In this document: positions 52,302 to 61,407 of the stretch, piece after piece
How positions within the stretch are numbered: position 1 is the first letter of the stretch
How the letters are laid out: the number at the start of each line of letters is the position of its first letter
DNA from: Pseudorhodoferax aquiterrae
GTDB taxonomy: Bacteria > Pseudomonadota > Gammaproteobacteria > Burkholderiales > Burkholderiaceae_C
DNA: 64,000 nucleotides
NCBI RefSeq assembly: GCF_014652235.1
Contig: NZ_BMYK01000002.1
Span: forward strand, 248,001 to 312,000
Direction: 5' to 3'
Notes under the pieces: model-generated
What the model saw: the letters and a program-made list of their open reading frames with translations, nothing else
The model's database searches: none
What the model was told of the DNA's origin: nothing
Made by a program: the position numbers and the translations under genes

Positions 52302-53075
52302 TCAAAGCGACGAGCACAGATGCCCGCCATCCACTGGCACGCAGGCGCCGGTCATCCACGACCCGGCCTCGGTCGCGAACAGCAGGAACAGACCGTTGAG
52401 CTCCTCCGGCTTACCCAGGCGGCGCATCGGGATGCGCTTGATAAGCGCCTTGCCATGGTCGGTATCCCACATGGCATCGGTCATCTCGGTGTCGATGTAG
52501 CCCGGCTCGATGGCATTGACGCGAATGCCGTGGCGCGCCCATTCGAGCGCCAGGCTCTTGGTCATGTGCACGACTGCAGCCTTGGACGTGGCATACAGCA
52601 TGGCGCCCGGCATCACGCGTTCGCCCAGGATCGATGCGATGTTGATGACTGAGCCTCCCCGCCCCGCATCCACCCAGCGCTGCGCGGCACGCGCGGCCAC
52701 CAGCCACACGCCGCGCACGTTGGTCTCCATCAGCGAGTCGAAGTCGGACACAGGCAGCGTGAGCGACAAGGCGTCGTTGGAAGCCCCGGCGTTGTTAACC
52801 ACCACGTCGAGGATGGTGCCCGAGGCGTCTATCTCGGCGAAGGCGTCGTCGATGGACTGCTCGGAAGCCACATCCATTTCCAGCACCGTGACCTGAGGCG
52901 AACCGAGCTTTTCGAGTTCCTGGGCGAGTTTGTCGAGCCGCGCCTTGCGCCGCGCCCCAATCACTACCTTGGCCTTGCAACCAGCAGCCAGCCGAGCGAA
53001 GTTCTCGCCCAGGCCCGACGAGGCCCCCGTGACCAGCACCCGCTTGCCTGCCAGCATTGCACCCAGATCCATCAT
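52302..53075 (-). CDS. short-chain dehydrogenase/reductase
   Basis: This encodes 257 aa. The cofactor loop is GASSGLG at about residues 17-23, with NNAG, the catalytic Ser region INIASILG, YATSKAAVV, and a normal C-terminus VPVDGGHLCSSL. ATG 53075 and the next codon (ATG 53072) are both possible; AAGGAG sits three and six bases before them, which favours 53072 slightly. A classical SDR; the closest role is a 3-oxoacyl reductase or alcohol dehydrogenase. It lies between two AraC genes. Confidence 0.88.
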   Translation of the reverse strand: MMDLGAMLAGKRVLVTGASSGLGENFARLAAGCKAKVVIGARRKARLDKLAQELEKLGSPQVTVLEMDVASEQSIDDAFAEIDASGTILDVVVNNAGASNDALSLTLPVSDFDSLMETNVRGVWLVAARAAQRWVDAGRGGSVINIASILGERVMPGAMLYATSKAAVVHMTKSLALEWARHGIRVNAIEPGYIDTEMTDAMWDTDHGKALIKRIPMRRLGKPEELNGLFLLFATEAGSWMTGACVPVDGGHLCSSL

Positions 53076-53358
53076 CGTCTCCTTGCATCTTCAGTTCGCC
53101 GTCGATGCCGGGAGGTTAGCGCAGGGCCGCTCGGCTGCGGGGTTGCCTCGCTCCCCCATCCGTCGAAAGAGGTGCCTTGTCAGTTGATCGAGACCATCCG
53201 TCATTGCCGCGCCAAGCACCGCTGCCTACGATTGCCTGTATGCCTTGGGTACCCTGAGCGCCGCACGAAAGCACGCCACGGTGTCGACGCTCCGGTCCCG
53301 ATGGGCTGCGGCGTCTGGGGGCAGATTCAGGAGACGACAAGTGCTGCAACAGTCACCC

Positions 53359-54390
53359 ATGGAATGGTCCATCGACCATGCGCCCATCGAGGGCAGGATA
53401 GATGCGACGGAAGCGATCCTCAAGGACTCCTTCCAGCGCTGGAGTCTTTCCTCCCCGGCGAAGCCTGCTGCATTCCAGGCGAAGTTGCGGCGACACGAAC
53501 TCGCCGGAGCCTCCTTGGTATGCACCGTGACCGGTGCTTGCGTCGAGCAGTCTCCTCCTGGACATTCGTCATTCGACGATGAGTTCTGCCTGGGGCTGCA
53601 GCTGAACCTGAGCGGCCGAGTACAGTTGCAGCAGTGGGACACGCCAATCTGCGAGGGCGACATGTTCCTCTGGCGTACCGATCAGCGGCAAGACTATGAG
53701 GTGCTGGAACGAACCCACAGCGTGTCGTTGATGATTCCCTGGCAGCTCATGCGCGAGCATCTACCGGGCCGCAAGCAGCCGCCCGCAGCCTGCCGCATTG
53801 ACAGTCACACAGGCGTGGGCTCACTGCTCAGCCAACACCTGATGGGGTTGGCAAAGGAGATCGGCGCCGTGCCGCCCTCCGCCCACGTCGCCCTTTGCCG
53901 CACGGTGATCGGGCTTCTGGACATTGCGCTGCCAGAGCCGGAGAGCGCCACTCGATTCACGGCCATGGCCGCGTTGCGCGAACGAGTACTTGCCTACATC
54001 GCCCAGCATTTTCAAGAGGATGACCTGAGTCCGGCACGCATCGCCGCGGCGCACGGTATTTCACTGCGTTACCTTCATGCGCTGTTTGCGCAGGGCGATA
54101 CCACGGTGGTCGGCCACATCCTGGAAAGCCGATTGCAAGCGTGCTGGCGGACACTCGTTGACCCGGTCTGCCGGCATCTGCAGGTCTCGGCGATCGCCTT
54201 TCACTGGGGCTTCAACTCCACCAGCCATTTCTGCCGCGCATTCAAACAACGCTTTGGAGTGTCGCCCAGCGATGCACGCGGCATGACTGCTCACGGCTCC
54301 GCCATCGGCCCGGTCGAGTCAGCCGGGCTTTCCCTTGCACACGCAAAGTCAACTTGCCATGCACTGGCGGGCAAGACGCGCACGGGCTGA
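53359..54390 (+). CDS. AraC-family regulator (AraC_binding_2-like N-terminal domain)
   Basis: This encodes 343 aa from ATG 53359 (MEWSIDHAPIEGRIDATEAI); longer frames upstream are Arg-rich. The N-terminal ligand/dimer domain has DDEFCLGLQLNLSGRVQLQQ and YEVLERTHSVSLMIP. The C-terminal HTH pair is LSPARIAAAHGISLRYLHALF and SAIAFHWGFNSTSHFCRAFK. The family usually ends soon after the QRFGVSPSDAR motif. Here about 30 extra residues are encoded by the right arm of the inverted repeat, so the tail was probably acquired by the repeat's arrival. Confidence 0.88.
   Translation: MEWSIDHAPIEGRIDATEAILKDSFQRWSLSSPAKPAAFQAKLRRHELAGASLVCTVTGACVEQSPPGHSSFDDEFCLGLQLNLSGRVQLQQWDTPICEGDMFLWRTDQRQDYEVLERTHSVSLMIPWQLMREHLPGRKQPPAACRIDSHTGVGSLLSQHLMGLAKEIGAVPPSAHVALCRTVIGLLDIALPEPESATRFTAMAALRERVLAYIAQHFQEDDLSPARIAAAHGISLRYLHALFAQGDTTVVGHILESRLQACWRTLVDPVCRHLQVSAIAFHWGFNSTSHFCRAFKQRFGVSPSDARGMTAHGSAIGPVESAGLSLAHAKSTCHALAGKTRTG
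54318..54380 (-). repeat. right arm of the 63-nt inverted repeat
   Basis: On the minus strand it matches 51105-51167 as described for the left arm. It lies inside the last codons of the second AraC gene (54390 is the stop). Similarity fades outward on both arms over about 15 more bases, so the outer edges are not sharp. No transposase or flanking target duplication is seen. Confidence 0.85.
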
Positions 54391-54537
54391 ATGCCGACCA
54401 TATGCCCTGGACAGACTGAGAACGCAGAGATTCGACGCTTCGCCCGCCCCGTTGTGGGTATGCGGGCATGACCCGGGGCCGCATCGCTGGCCAAGTTTTC
54501 AAACCTTCATCGTACAAACCTTCTGAGGAGCGCTCCC

Positions 54538-55683
54538 ATGCTGCCGCAATTGCACCGTCAACCCTGGATGGACAGCGACATCGAGACCTTTCGCGACCAG
54601 GTGCGCCGCTACATCGCCGCCGAGATGGCTCCGCACCTGCCCGCTTGGCGCGAACAGGGCTACGTCCCGCGCGAGACCTGGCGGCCCTTCGGCGAGATGG
54701 GGTTCATGCTGCCCGAAATGCCCGAAGCCTACGGCGGCACCGGGGCCAGCATTGCCTACCAGCTGGTGGTACAGGATGAGTTGACCAGAGCGGAAATGCC
54801 CAACAACGTCCAGGTGAACAGCATCGCTGCGCACTACATCATGGACTACGGCACCGAGGAGCAGAAGCAGCGCTGGCTGCCCAAGCTGAGCAGCGGCGAG
54901 ATGCTGCTCGGCATTGCGATGACCGAACCCGGCTGCGGGACGGACCTCAAGGCCATCGCCACCCGCGCGCGCCGTGATGGCGACCACTACGTGATCGACG
55001 GTGCCAAGACCTTCATCACCAACGGCTACACCTGCAATCTGCTGATTGTGGTCGCACGCACCGGCGAGGCGGGCAGCCGAGGCCTTTCGCTGATCGTGGT
55101 GGAGACCGAGAACCTGCCAGGGTTCCGCGTGGGCCGCCTGCTCGACAAGATCGGCCTGCATGCGTCGGACACCGCCGAACTCTTCTTCGACGGGGTGCGC
55201 GTGCCGGTCGATCAAGTCCTGGGGGGCGTCGAAGGGCTTGGTTTCAAGCAGTTGATGGGCCAGTTGCCCTACGAACGCATGACCATCGCCGTGCCTGCGG
55301 CGGCCATCATCGACCGGGCCCTGGAACTCACCGTCGAATACACGAAGGAGCGCAAGATTTTCGGCGCACCGCTGTTCGAGATGCAGACCACGCGCCACAA
55401 GCTGGCCGAGATCGCCACCACCGCTCACGTGGTGCGCACCTTCGTCAACGACTGCATCCAGCGGCTGCTGGACGGAAAGCTCGACGCCGAAGCCGCGTAC
55501 ATGGCCAAGTGGTGGTGCAGCGAGCAGCAGTGCCGCGTGGTGGACGAGTGCCTGCAGATGTTCGGCGGCTACGGCTACATGTACGAATACCCGATCGCGC
55601 GCATGTACACCACCTCGCGCGTGCAGAAGATCTACGGCGGCGCGAACGAGGTCATGAAAGAACTGATTGCGAGGAAGCTGTGA
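54538..55683 (+). CDS. acyl-CoA dehydrogenase, isovaleryl/long-chain type
   Basis: This encodes 381 aa with GAGGAG before ATG 54538. FAD motifs GIAMTEPGCGTDLKAIATRA and FITNGYTCNLLIVVART are present. The usual catalytic Glu of the YEGT motif is replaced (IYGGANEVMKEL). A Glu sits instead in QLPYERM (Glu246), the arrangement of isovaleryl-CoA and long-chain dehydrogenases. It is the first gene of a seven-gene plus-strand operon and fits branched or long substrates. Confidence 0.92.
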   Translation: MLPQLHRQPWMDSDIETFRDQVRRYIAAEMAPHLPAWREQGYVPRETWRPFGEMGFMLPEMPEAYGGTGASIAYQLVVQDELTRAEMPNNVQVNSIAAHYIMDYGTEEQKQRWLPKLSSGEMLLGIAMTEPGCGTDLKAIATRARRDGDHYVIDGAKTFITNGYTCNLLIVVARTGEAGSRGLSLIVVETENLPGFRVGRLLDKIGLHASDTAELFFDGVRVPVDQVLGGVEGLGFKQLMGQLPYERMTIAVPAAAIIDRALELTVEYTKERKIFGAPLFEMQTTRHKLAEIATTAHVVRTFVNDCIQRLLDGKLDAEAAYMAKWWCSEQQCRVVDECLQMFGGYGYMYEYPIARMYTTSRVQKIYGGANEVMKELIARKL

Positions 55684-56747
55684 ACGCCTCGCACATGCTG
55701 CAAAAGCCACTGCACGGCGTCCGTGTGGTGGAGTTCGAAGGGATCGGGCCGGGCCCGCTGGCCGCCATGATGCTGGCCGACATGGGTGCCGAGGTGATTG
55801 CGCTGACACGGGCCGAGCAGGCCGCCGGGGCGCAGCCGCTGGGCGGGGCGGCGGCCAACCCGCTGCACCGGGGCAAGACGGTCGAGATCACCGACCTGAA
55901 GTCGCCCGGCGGCAAGGCGCGCGCCCTGGATCTGATCGGCCAGTCCGACGTTCTGATCGAAGGCTTTCGCCCCGGCGTGATGGAACGGCTGGGGTTCGGC
56001 CCCGCCGAATGCGCGGCGCGCAACCCCAAGCTGGTCTATGGCCGGATGACGGGCTGGGGCCAGGACGGCCCGCTCTCCCGGGCCGCTGGCCACGACCTGA
56101 ACTACGTGGCGCTGACGGGCCTGCTGTCGCTGTCGGCCCGCAAGGGGCAGATGCCCATCGTGCCGCCCTCGGTGCTCGGGGACGCGGCCGGGGCGCTGGG
56201 CATGGCCTTCGGTGTCGCCTGCGCGCTGGTCGATGCGCGCGGTAACGGTAGGGGCAGTGGCCGCGGCCGGGTCGTGGATGCCGCCATCATCGACATCGTG
56301 GCCATGATGGGCACGCTGGTGCATTGGATTCGCGCCAATGGGCAGATCGACGGCACGAAGCCGAGCCCGTTTCACGATTCGCCGTTCTATGACGTGTACG
56401 CCTGTGCCGACGGCGGCTTCATCAGCCTCGCGGTGGTGGAGCCCGCGTTCCACGCACTGCTGCTGTCGAAGCTGGGCCTGACGGACGTGAACCCTGCCGA
56501 CCAGTACGACACGACGACGTGGCCAGCGCTGAAGGAGCGCATTGCGGCCCTCATCCGCAGCCAACCCAGGGCGCACTGGTGCGCGTTGCTCGAAGGCAGC
56601 GACGCCTGCTTCGCGCCCGTGCTCAGCCTGGCCGAGGCGGCGCGGCATCCGCACAACGCGGCACGGGGTATCTACCAGACCACCCCCTCCGGCGCCATCG
56701 AGGCGGCCCCGGCCCCACGGTTCCAGGCACTCAACGCAACCACATAG
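55680..56747 (+). CDS. alpha-methylacyl-CoA racemase (CaiB/BaiF family III CoA-transferase fold)
   Basis: This encodes 355 aa from GTG 55680, which overlaps the preceding stop codon (GTGA); ATG 55695 is the alternative. The racemase signatures are clear: EGIGPGPLAAMMLADMGAEV, EGFRPGVMERLGFGP, GHDLNYVALTG (catalytic His), VLGDAAGALGM (Asp) and VVEPAFHALL (Glu), the set known from Mycobacterium MCR. It interconverts R and S 2-methylacyl-CoA thioesters so that a stereospecific dehydrogenase can use them. Its place after an IVD/LCAD-type dehydrogenase supports this. Confidence 0.85.
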   Translation: MNASHMLQKPLHGVRVVEFEGIGPGPLAAMMLADMGAEVIALTRAEQAAGAQPLGGAAANPLHRGKTVEITDLKSPGGKARALDLIGQSDVLIEGFRPGVMERLGFGPAECAARNPKLVYGRMTGWGQDGPLSRAAGHDLNYVALTGLLSLSARKGQMPIVPPSVLGDAAGALGMAFGVACALVDARGNGRGSGRGRVVDAAIIDIVAMMGTLVHWIRANGQIDGTKPSPFHDSPFYDVYACADGGFISLAVVEPAFHALLLSKLGLTDVNPADQYDTTTWPALKERIAALIRSQPRAHWCALLEGSDACFAPVLSLAEAARHPHNAARGIYQTTPSGAIEAAPAPRFQALNATT

Positions 56748-56758
56748 GAGACCAGAGA

Positions 56759-58426
56759 ATGACCAACACCACCAAGATCGTGCGCGGCTGCCCGTCTACC
56801 TCGGGCAACGACCGCCAGCTCAACACCACGACGCTCATCCGGCACGCCGCGCGCACCCACGGAGACCAGGAGATCGTCTACCGCACGCCCGATGGCGGCT
56901 GGGACCGCTACACCTATGCCGACTGCTACGCGCGCGTCTGCCGCAGCGCCAATGCGCTGCGCGCGCTCGGTGTCGAACCTGGCGACCGGGTCGGCATCCT
57001 GGACTGGAACAGCCGACGCCATTTCGAGCTGTACTGGTCCATCCCTGGCCTGGGCGCGGTCATGCTGCAGATGAACCTGCGCCTGGGCGCCGAAGACCTG
57101 GGCTACGTGGTCGGCCACAGCCAAGTGTCCTACGTATGCGTGGACGAATCATTGCTGCCCATCGCCGAATCCGTCGCGGCGAATTCGCCCCAGATCAAGG
57201 GCTGGATCGTCATGACCGACAAGCCGCTGGACCAGATTAAGACCACGCTGAAACCGCTGCTGCACTACGAAGACCTGCTGGCCGCCGCCGACCCCAAGAT
57301 CGACTGGCCCGAGATCGACGAAACCTCGGCCTACAGCGCCTGCTACACCACCGGCACCACGGGCAAGCCCAAGGGCGTGTACTACTCGCACCGCTGCATC
57401 TACCTGCACTCCACGGGCATGGCCACCAATCTGGGCATGACGCTGAGCGACTGCGTGATGCTCATCACGCCCATGTTCCACGGGCAATGCTGGGGCCTGC
57501 CGCAGGCCGCCACGCTGCTGGGCGACAAGATCGTGCTGCCGGGCCGCTATGTCGCCGAGGACACCAAGCCCCTGGTTGACGCCATGATCGCCGAGGGCGT
57601 GACGGTCGCCAACGGCGCACCGGCCATCTTTCAGCCCATGCTGCAGTACATCGAAACGATGCCGGTCAAGCCGGACTTCAGCAGCATGCGCATGCTGTCC
57701 GGCGCCTCCGAGCCGCCGCTGTCGATGATGATCGGTTTCTACAAACTCACCGGTGCCGAGGTGGTCCACGGCTACGGTGCCACCGAAGCCACGACGCTGG
57801 TGACCATGAACCGCCTCAAGTCCACGCTCAAGAAGCGCCTGACCGAGGAAGAGCGCTGGAACCTCAAGCGCAAGCAGGGTCTGGTGCTGACCGGGGTGGA
57901 CATCCGCATCCTCGATGCCGATGACAAGGACTTGCCGCATGACGGAAAGTCGGCGGGCGAGATTTGCGTGCGCGGCCCCTGGATCACGGCCAGCTACCAC
58001 GACATGCCCGATTCCGCAGACCGCTTCCTGGAGGGTGGCTGGTGGCGCTCGGGCGATGTCGGCACGGTGGACGAGAACGGCTACCTCAAGGTCACCGACC
58101 GCATCAAGGACGTGATCAAGAGCGGCGGCGAATGGATTTCTTCCATCGACATGGAAAACCTGCTCATGGGCCACCCCGCCGTGCGCGACGCCGCCGTGGT
58201 CGGCGTTCCGCATCCGAAGTGGCAGGAGCGGCCGCTGGCCCTGGTGGTGCTCAAGCCCGGCCAGCAGGCGACCCAGGAACAACTGAAGGAGCACCTGGGC
58301 AGCGCCTTCGCCAAGTGGCAGTGGCCGGATCAGGTTCTGTTCGTCGAGGCCATCCCCAAGACCAGCGTCGGCAAGCTCGACAAGAAGCGCATACGCGTCG
58401 AGCAGGCAGACCGCTATTCCGCCTGA
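56759..58426 (+). CDS. medium/long-chain acyl-CoA ligase (AMP-forming)
   Basis: This encodes 555 aa; ATG 56759 follows GGAGACCAGAG. The ANL motifs are YTTGTTGKPKGVYYSHR (phosphate loop), GYGATEATT, GWWRSGDVGTVDENGYLKVT and PKTSVGKLDKKRIR (catalytic Lys). The overall pattern is that of AlkK-type fatty acyl-CoA synthetases. It would activate the free acid that feeds this operon. It starts 11 bases after the racemase stop. Confidence 0.92.
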   Translation: MTNTTKIVRGCPSTSGNDRQLNTTTLIRHAARTHGDQEIVYRTPDGGWDRYTYADCYARVCRSANALRALGVEPGDRVGILDWNSRRHFELYWSIPGLGAVMLQMNLRLGAEDLGYVVGHSQVSYVCVDESLLPIAESVAANSPQIKGWIVMTDKPLDQIKTTLKPLLHYEDLLAAADPKIDWPEIDETSAYSACYTTGTTGKPKGVYYSHRCIYLHSTGMATNLGMTLSDCVMLITPMFHGQCWGLPQAATLLGDKIVLPGRYVAEDTKPLVDAMIAEGVTVANGAPAIFQPMLQYIETMPVKPDFSSMRMLSGASEPPLSMMIGFYKLTGAEVVHGYGATEATTLVTMNRLKSTLKKRLTEEERWNLKRKQGLVLTGVDIRILDADDKDLPHDGKSAGEICVRGPWITASYHDMPDSADRFLEGGWWRSGDVGTVDENGYLKVTDRIKDVIKSGGEWISSIDMENLLMGHPAVRDAAVVGVPHPKWQERPLALVVLKPGQQATQEQLKEHLGSAFAKWQWPDQVLFVEAIPKTSVGKLDKKRIRVEQADRYSA

Positions 58427-58469
58427 CACCCGCTTTGCATGACCCCCAGTTTCTTACCAGGAGAACCAC

Positions 58470-59651
58470 ATGAATGACCATGAACCCGTGATCGTCGGCG
58501 CGCTGCGCACCCCCGTGGGCAAGCGCGGCGGGCGCCTGCAAAAATGGCACCCCGTCGATCTGATGGCCGAGACGCTGCGCCAGCTGGTCGAACAGTCCGG
58601 CGTCAACCCCTCCGATCTGGACGACGTGATCGTCGGCTGTGTGCTGCAGTGGGACCAGCAGCATGGCAACCTGGCCCGCCATGCCGTGCTGGCGGCGGGG
58701 CTGCCCGAATCCGTCCCGGCTGTGACGGTGGACCGGCAATGCGGCTCCGGCCAGCAGGCGGTGAGTTTTGCCGTGCATGGCATCCAGGCGGGGGCCTACC
58801 AGCTGGCCATCGGCGGGGGGGTGGAGTCGATGTCGCAGGCGCCGCTGCCGCCGTCGTTCAAGCCCGGCGCGCCGCTGGGCGCGCAATACAGCCCGCGCGA
58901 ACTGGCGCGCTACCAGGACAACCCGCTGATACCGCAAGGCGTTTCGTCGGAGTTGCTGAACTCGCGCTTCGGCCTGACCCGTGAAGTCCTGGATGCATCC
59001 GCCGTGCGCAGCCACAAGCGCGCCGCCGAGGCGATTCAGGCCGGTCGCATCAAGGATCAACTGGTGCATCTGACCGAGGACCCGGCCGACCCGAACAGCC
59101 CCGTCGTCGCCGCCGACGAGGGCGTGCGCGCCAACCCCGACCCCGAGAAGCTGGCCACGCTGAAAGCCGTGTTTGCCGCCAACGGCACCACCACCGCCGG
59201 CAACTCGTCGCAGATCAGCGACGGCGCCGCCGCACTGCTGATCGCCAGCCGTGCCTATGCCAAAAAGCATGGCCTCAAGCCGCGTGCGCGCTTCGTCAGC
59301 ACCGCCGTGGCCGCCGCCGACCCGGTGATCCAGTTCACCGCCGTGCTCGACTCCACCCGCAAGGCATTGAAGGAATCGGGCCTGACCATCAACGACATCG
59401 ACCTGTTCGAAGTCAACGAGGCTTTCGGCGGCGTGCCGCTGATGTTCCAGCAGGAATTCGGCATCCCGGACGACCGCCTGAATGTCAACGGCGGCTCGAT
59501 GGCCATTGGCCATCCGCTGGGTTCCACCGGCGCGCGCATGCTCACCGACCTGCTGTACGAACTGGAGCGCCGGGGCGGCCGCTATGGCCTGCAAACCATC
59601 TGCGAGGCTTCGGGCACGGCCAACACCACCATCATCGAGCGGCTTGCATGA
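58470..59651 (+). CDS. acetyl-CoA acyltransferase (thiolase, FadA-like)
   Basis: This encodes 393 aa. The nucleophile Cys lies in VDRQCGSGQQAV (about residue 91), the NEAFGG motif follows, and His is in GGSMAIGHPLGSTGARM. The last motif reads TICEASGTANTTII, with the acid/base Cys conserved but the usual Gly run changed. It cleaves 3-oxoacyl-CoA to acetyl- or propionyl-CoA. ATG 58470 follows CAGGAGAACCAC; the stop overlaps the next start (ATGA). Confidence 0.92.
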   Translation: MNDHEPVIVGALRTPVGKRGGRLQKWHPVDLMAETLRQLVEQSGVNPSDLDDVIVGCVLQWDQQHGNLARHAVLAAGLPESVPAVTVDRQCGSGQQAVSFAVHGIQAGAYQLAIGGGVESMSQAPLPPSFKPGAPLGAQYSPRELARYQDNPLIPQGVSSELLNSRFGLTREVLDASAVRSHKRAAEAIQAGRIKDQLVHLTEDPADPNSPVVAADEGVRANPDPEKLATLKAVFAANGTTTAGNSSQISDGAAALLIASRAYAKKHGLKPRARFVSTAVAAADPVIQFTAVLDSTRKALKESGLTINDIDLFEVNEAFGGVPLMFQQEFGIPDDRLNVNGGSMAIGHPLGSTGARMLTDLLYELERRGGRYGLQTICEASGTANTTIIERLA

Positions 59652-60448
59652 GCGGGGCCACCATGAGCGAAGCCAGTGAAGTGCTCGTCAGCCGTGACGG
59701 CGCCGTCGTCACCCTGACCATCAACCGCCCGCGTGCGAAGAACAGCCTGAACCGCGCGGTGTTCGATGGCCTGTCCGCACAGCTTGCGCAACTGCGCGAC
59801 GACGATGTCGTGCGGGTCGTCGTCATCACCGGCGCCGAGGGCGTGTTTTGCGCGGGCGCCGACATCACGGCCTTTGAAGTGCTGCGCGCCGCGCCGCTGC
59901 TGGGCGACCGCTCGGCGACCGGCTGGGACTTCTTTGCGGCGCTGGGGCGCTTCCCCAAGCCCGTCATCGCGGCGGTGGAAAAGGTCGCGCTGGGCGGCGG
60001 CACGGAACTGGCGCTGGCCTGCGACATCGTGATCGCGGGCGAGTCCGCCAAGTTCGGCGTGCCGGAAGTCAAGCTGGGCGCCATCCCCGGTGCGGGCGGC
60101 ACCCAGCGCTTGATTCATGCCATCGGCAAGTCCAAAGCCATGGCGCTGTTGCTGACCGGCGATTTCATGGATGCCCGCAAGGCTTGCGACGTCGGCATCG
60201 TCGCCGAAGTGACGGCGGACGGCCAGGCCCTGCCGACGGCGTTGGCGATGGCCAGCCGGATTGCGGCCAATTCGCCGCTGGCCGTGGCGCTGGCCAAGGA
60301 TGCGGCCCTGGCCAGCTTTGAAACCCCGCTCGCGCAGGGCCTGGAGCATGAGAAGCGCAATTTCGTTGTCGCTTTGCGTTCGGCCGACAACCTGGAAGGG
60401 CAAGCGGCATTCCTGGGCAAGCGCACCCCCAAATTCACCGGCCAATAA
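59648..60448 (+). CDS. enoyl-CoA hydratase
   Basis: This encodes 266 aa, starting inside the thiolase stop (ATG 59648), with a possible second start at MSEASEV. The oxyanion-hole motifs are GVFCAGADITAFE and KVALGGGTELALACDIVIA, and the hydratase acid/base Glu lies in the KLGAIPGAGGTQRL region. It is a standard beta-oxidation hydratase for the operon. Confidence 0.92.
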   Translation: MSGATMSEASEVLVSRDGAVVTLTINRPRAKNSLNRAVFDGLSAQLAQLRDDDVVRVVVITGAEGVFCAGADITAFEVLRAAPLLGDRSATGWDFFAALGRFPKPVIAAVEKVALGGGTELALACDIVIAGESAKFGVPEVKLGAIPGAGGTQRLIHAIGKSKAMALLLTGDFMDARKACDVGIVAEVTADGQALPTALAMASRIAANSPLAVALAKDAALASFETPLAQGLEHEKRNFVVALRSADNLEGQAAFLGKRTPKFTGQ

Positions 60449-60477
60449 CGCCTGTCTGTCATCTTCAAGGAAAAACC

Positions 60478-61260
60478 ATGCAACTCAATTCCGGCATTTC
60501 TGCCGTCATCACCGGGGGGGCTTCCGGCCTGGGGGCCGCCACGGCCCGGCGTTTGGCCAGCCATGGCGTCAAGGTCGCCATCTTCGACATGAACGAAGCC
60601 GTCGGCCAGGCGTTGGCCAGCGAGCTTGGCGGCGTTTACTGCAACGTGGACGTAACGTCCGAGGAGCAGGTGGACGCAGCCTTCGCCAAGGCCCGCGCCG
60701 CGATCGGGCAGGAACGCGTTTTGGTCAACTGCGCCGGCACGGCCGACGCCGTCAAGACTGTCAGCCGCGATCGGAAAACGGGTGAGATCCGCCCGAGTGC
60801 GGTGGATCGCTTCAACCGCATCGTGCAGATCAACCTGGTGGGCACGTTCCGCTGCATTGCCAAATCGACGGCGGGCATGCTGGCGCTGGAACCGCTGGCC
60901 GACGGCGACCGCGGCGTCGTGGTCAACACCGCTTCGGCCGCTGCGGTGGACGGCCAGGTCGGCCAGGCCAGCTATGCCGCCAGCAAGGCCGCCGTCATGG
61001 GCATGACCTTGCCGATCGCACGCGACCTGATGGACGAAGGCGTTCGCGTCAACACCATCCTGCCGGGGATCTTCGGCACCCCCTTGCTGCTGGCCCTGCC
61101 GGACAACGTCAAGCAAGCGCTGGCGGCCAGCGTGCCCTTTCCCAAGCGTTTGGGCGACCCCGATGAATTCGCGCAGGCCGTCGAGTTTCTGGTCACTTGC
61201 GGCTACATGAACGCCGAGTCCATCCGCGTGGATGGGGCCCTCCGCATGGCGCCGCGCTGA
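60478..61260 (+). CDS. SDR-type 3-hydroxyacyl-CoA dehydrogenase (type II, HSD10-like)
   Basis: This encodes 260 aa; AAGGAA lies upstream of ATG 60478. Motifs are GGASGLG (12-18), NCAGTADAVKTVSRD, YAASKAAVMGMTLP and LPGIFGTPLLLALPDNV. It oxidises 3-hydroxyacyl-CoA, including 2-methyl branched forms in the family. It is closely related to the gene at 20517, a second copy of this enzyme type in the window. Confidence 0.9.
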   Translation: MQLNSGISAVITGGASGLGAATARRLASHGVKVAIFDMNEAVGQALASELGGVYCNVDVTSEEQVDAAFAKARAAIGQERVLVNCAGTADAVKTVSRDRKTGEIRPSAVDRFNRIVQINLVGTFRCIAKSTAGMLALEPLADGDRGVVVNTASAAAVDGQVGQASYAASKAAVMGMTLPIARDLMDEGVRVNTILPGIFGTPLLLALPDNVKQALAASVPFPKRLGDPDEFAQAVEFLVTCGYMNAESIRVDGALRMAPR

Positions 61261-61407
61261 CGCCTTGAACCCTCGAAGAGCTGCGCATGATGTCGTCAAC
61301 CCGAGAAAGCCGCGCGACGGGAGCCTGGAATGTCAGGGGGCCGGCCACGGGTGACTGCAAGTCATGGCGTGATGTCGATCCGCAGCTCGCCAGGAGCGTC
61401 ATTCGCC

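Noticed and set aside
51105-54380. Insertion sequence
   Set aside because: The inverted repeats enclose regulators and an SDR but no transposase, and I see no target-site duplication.
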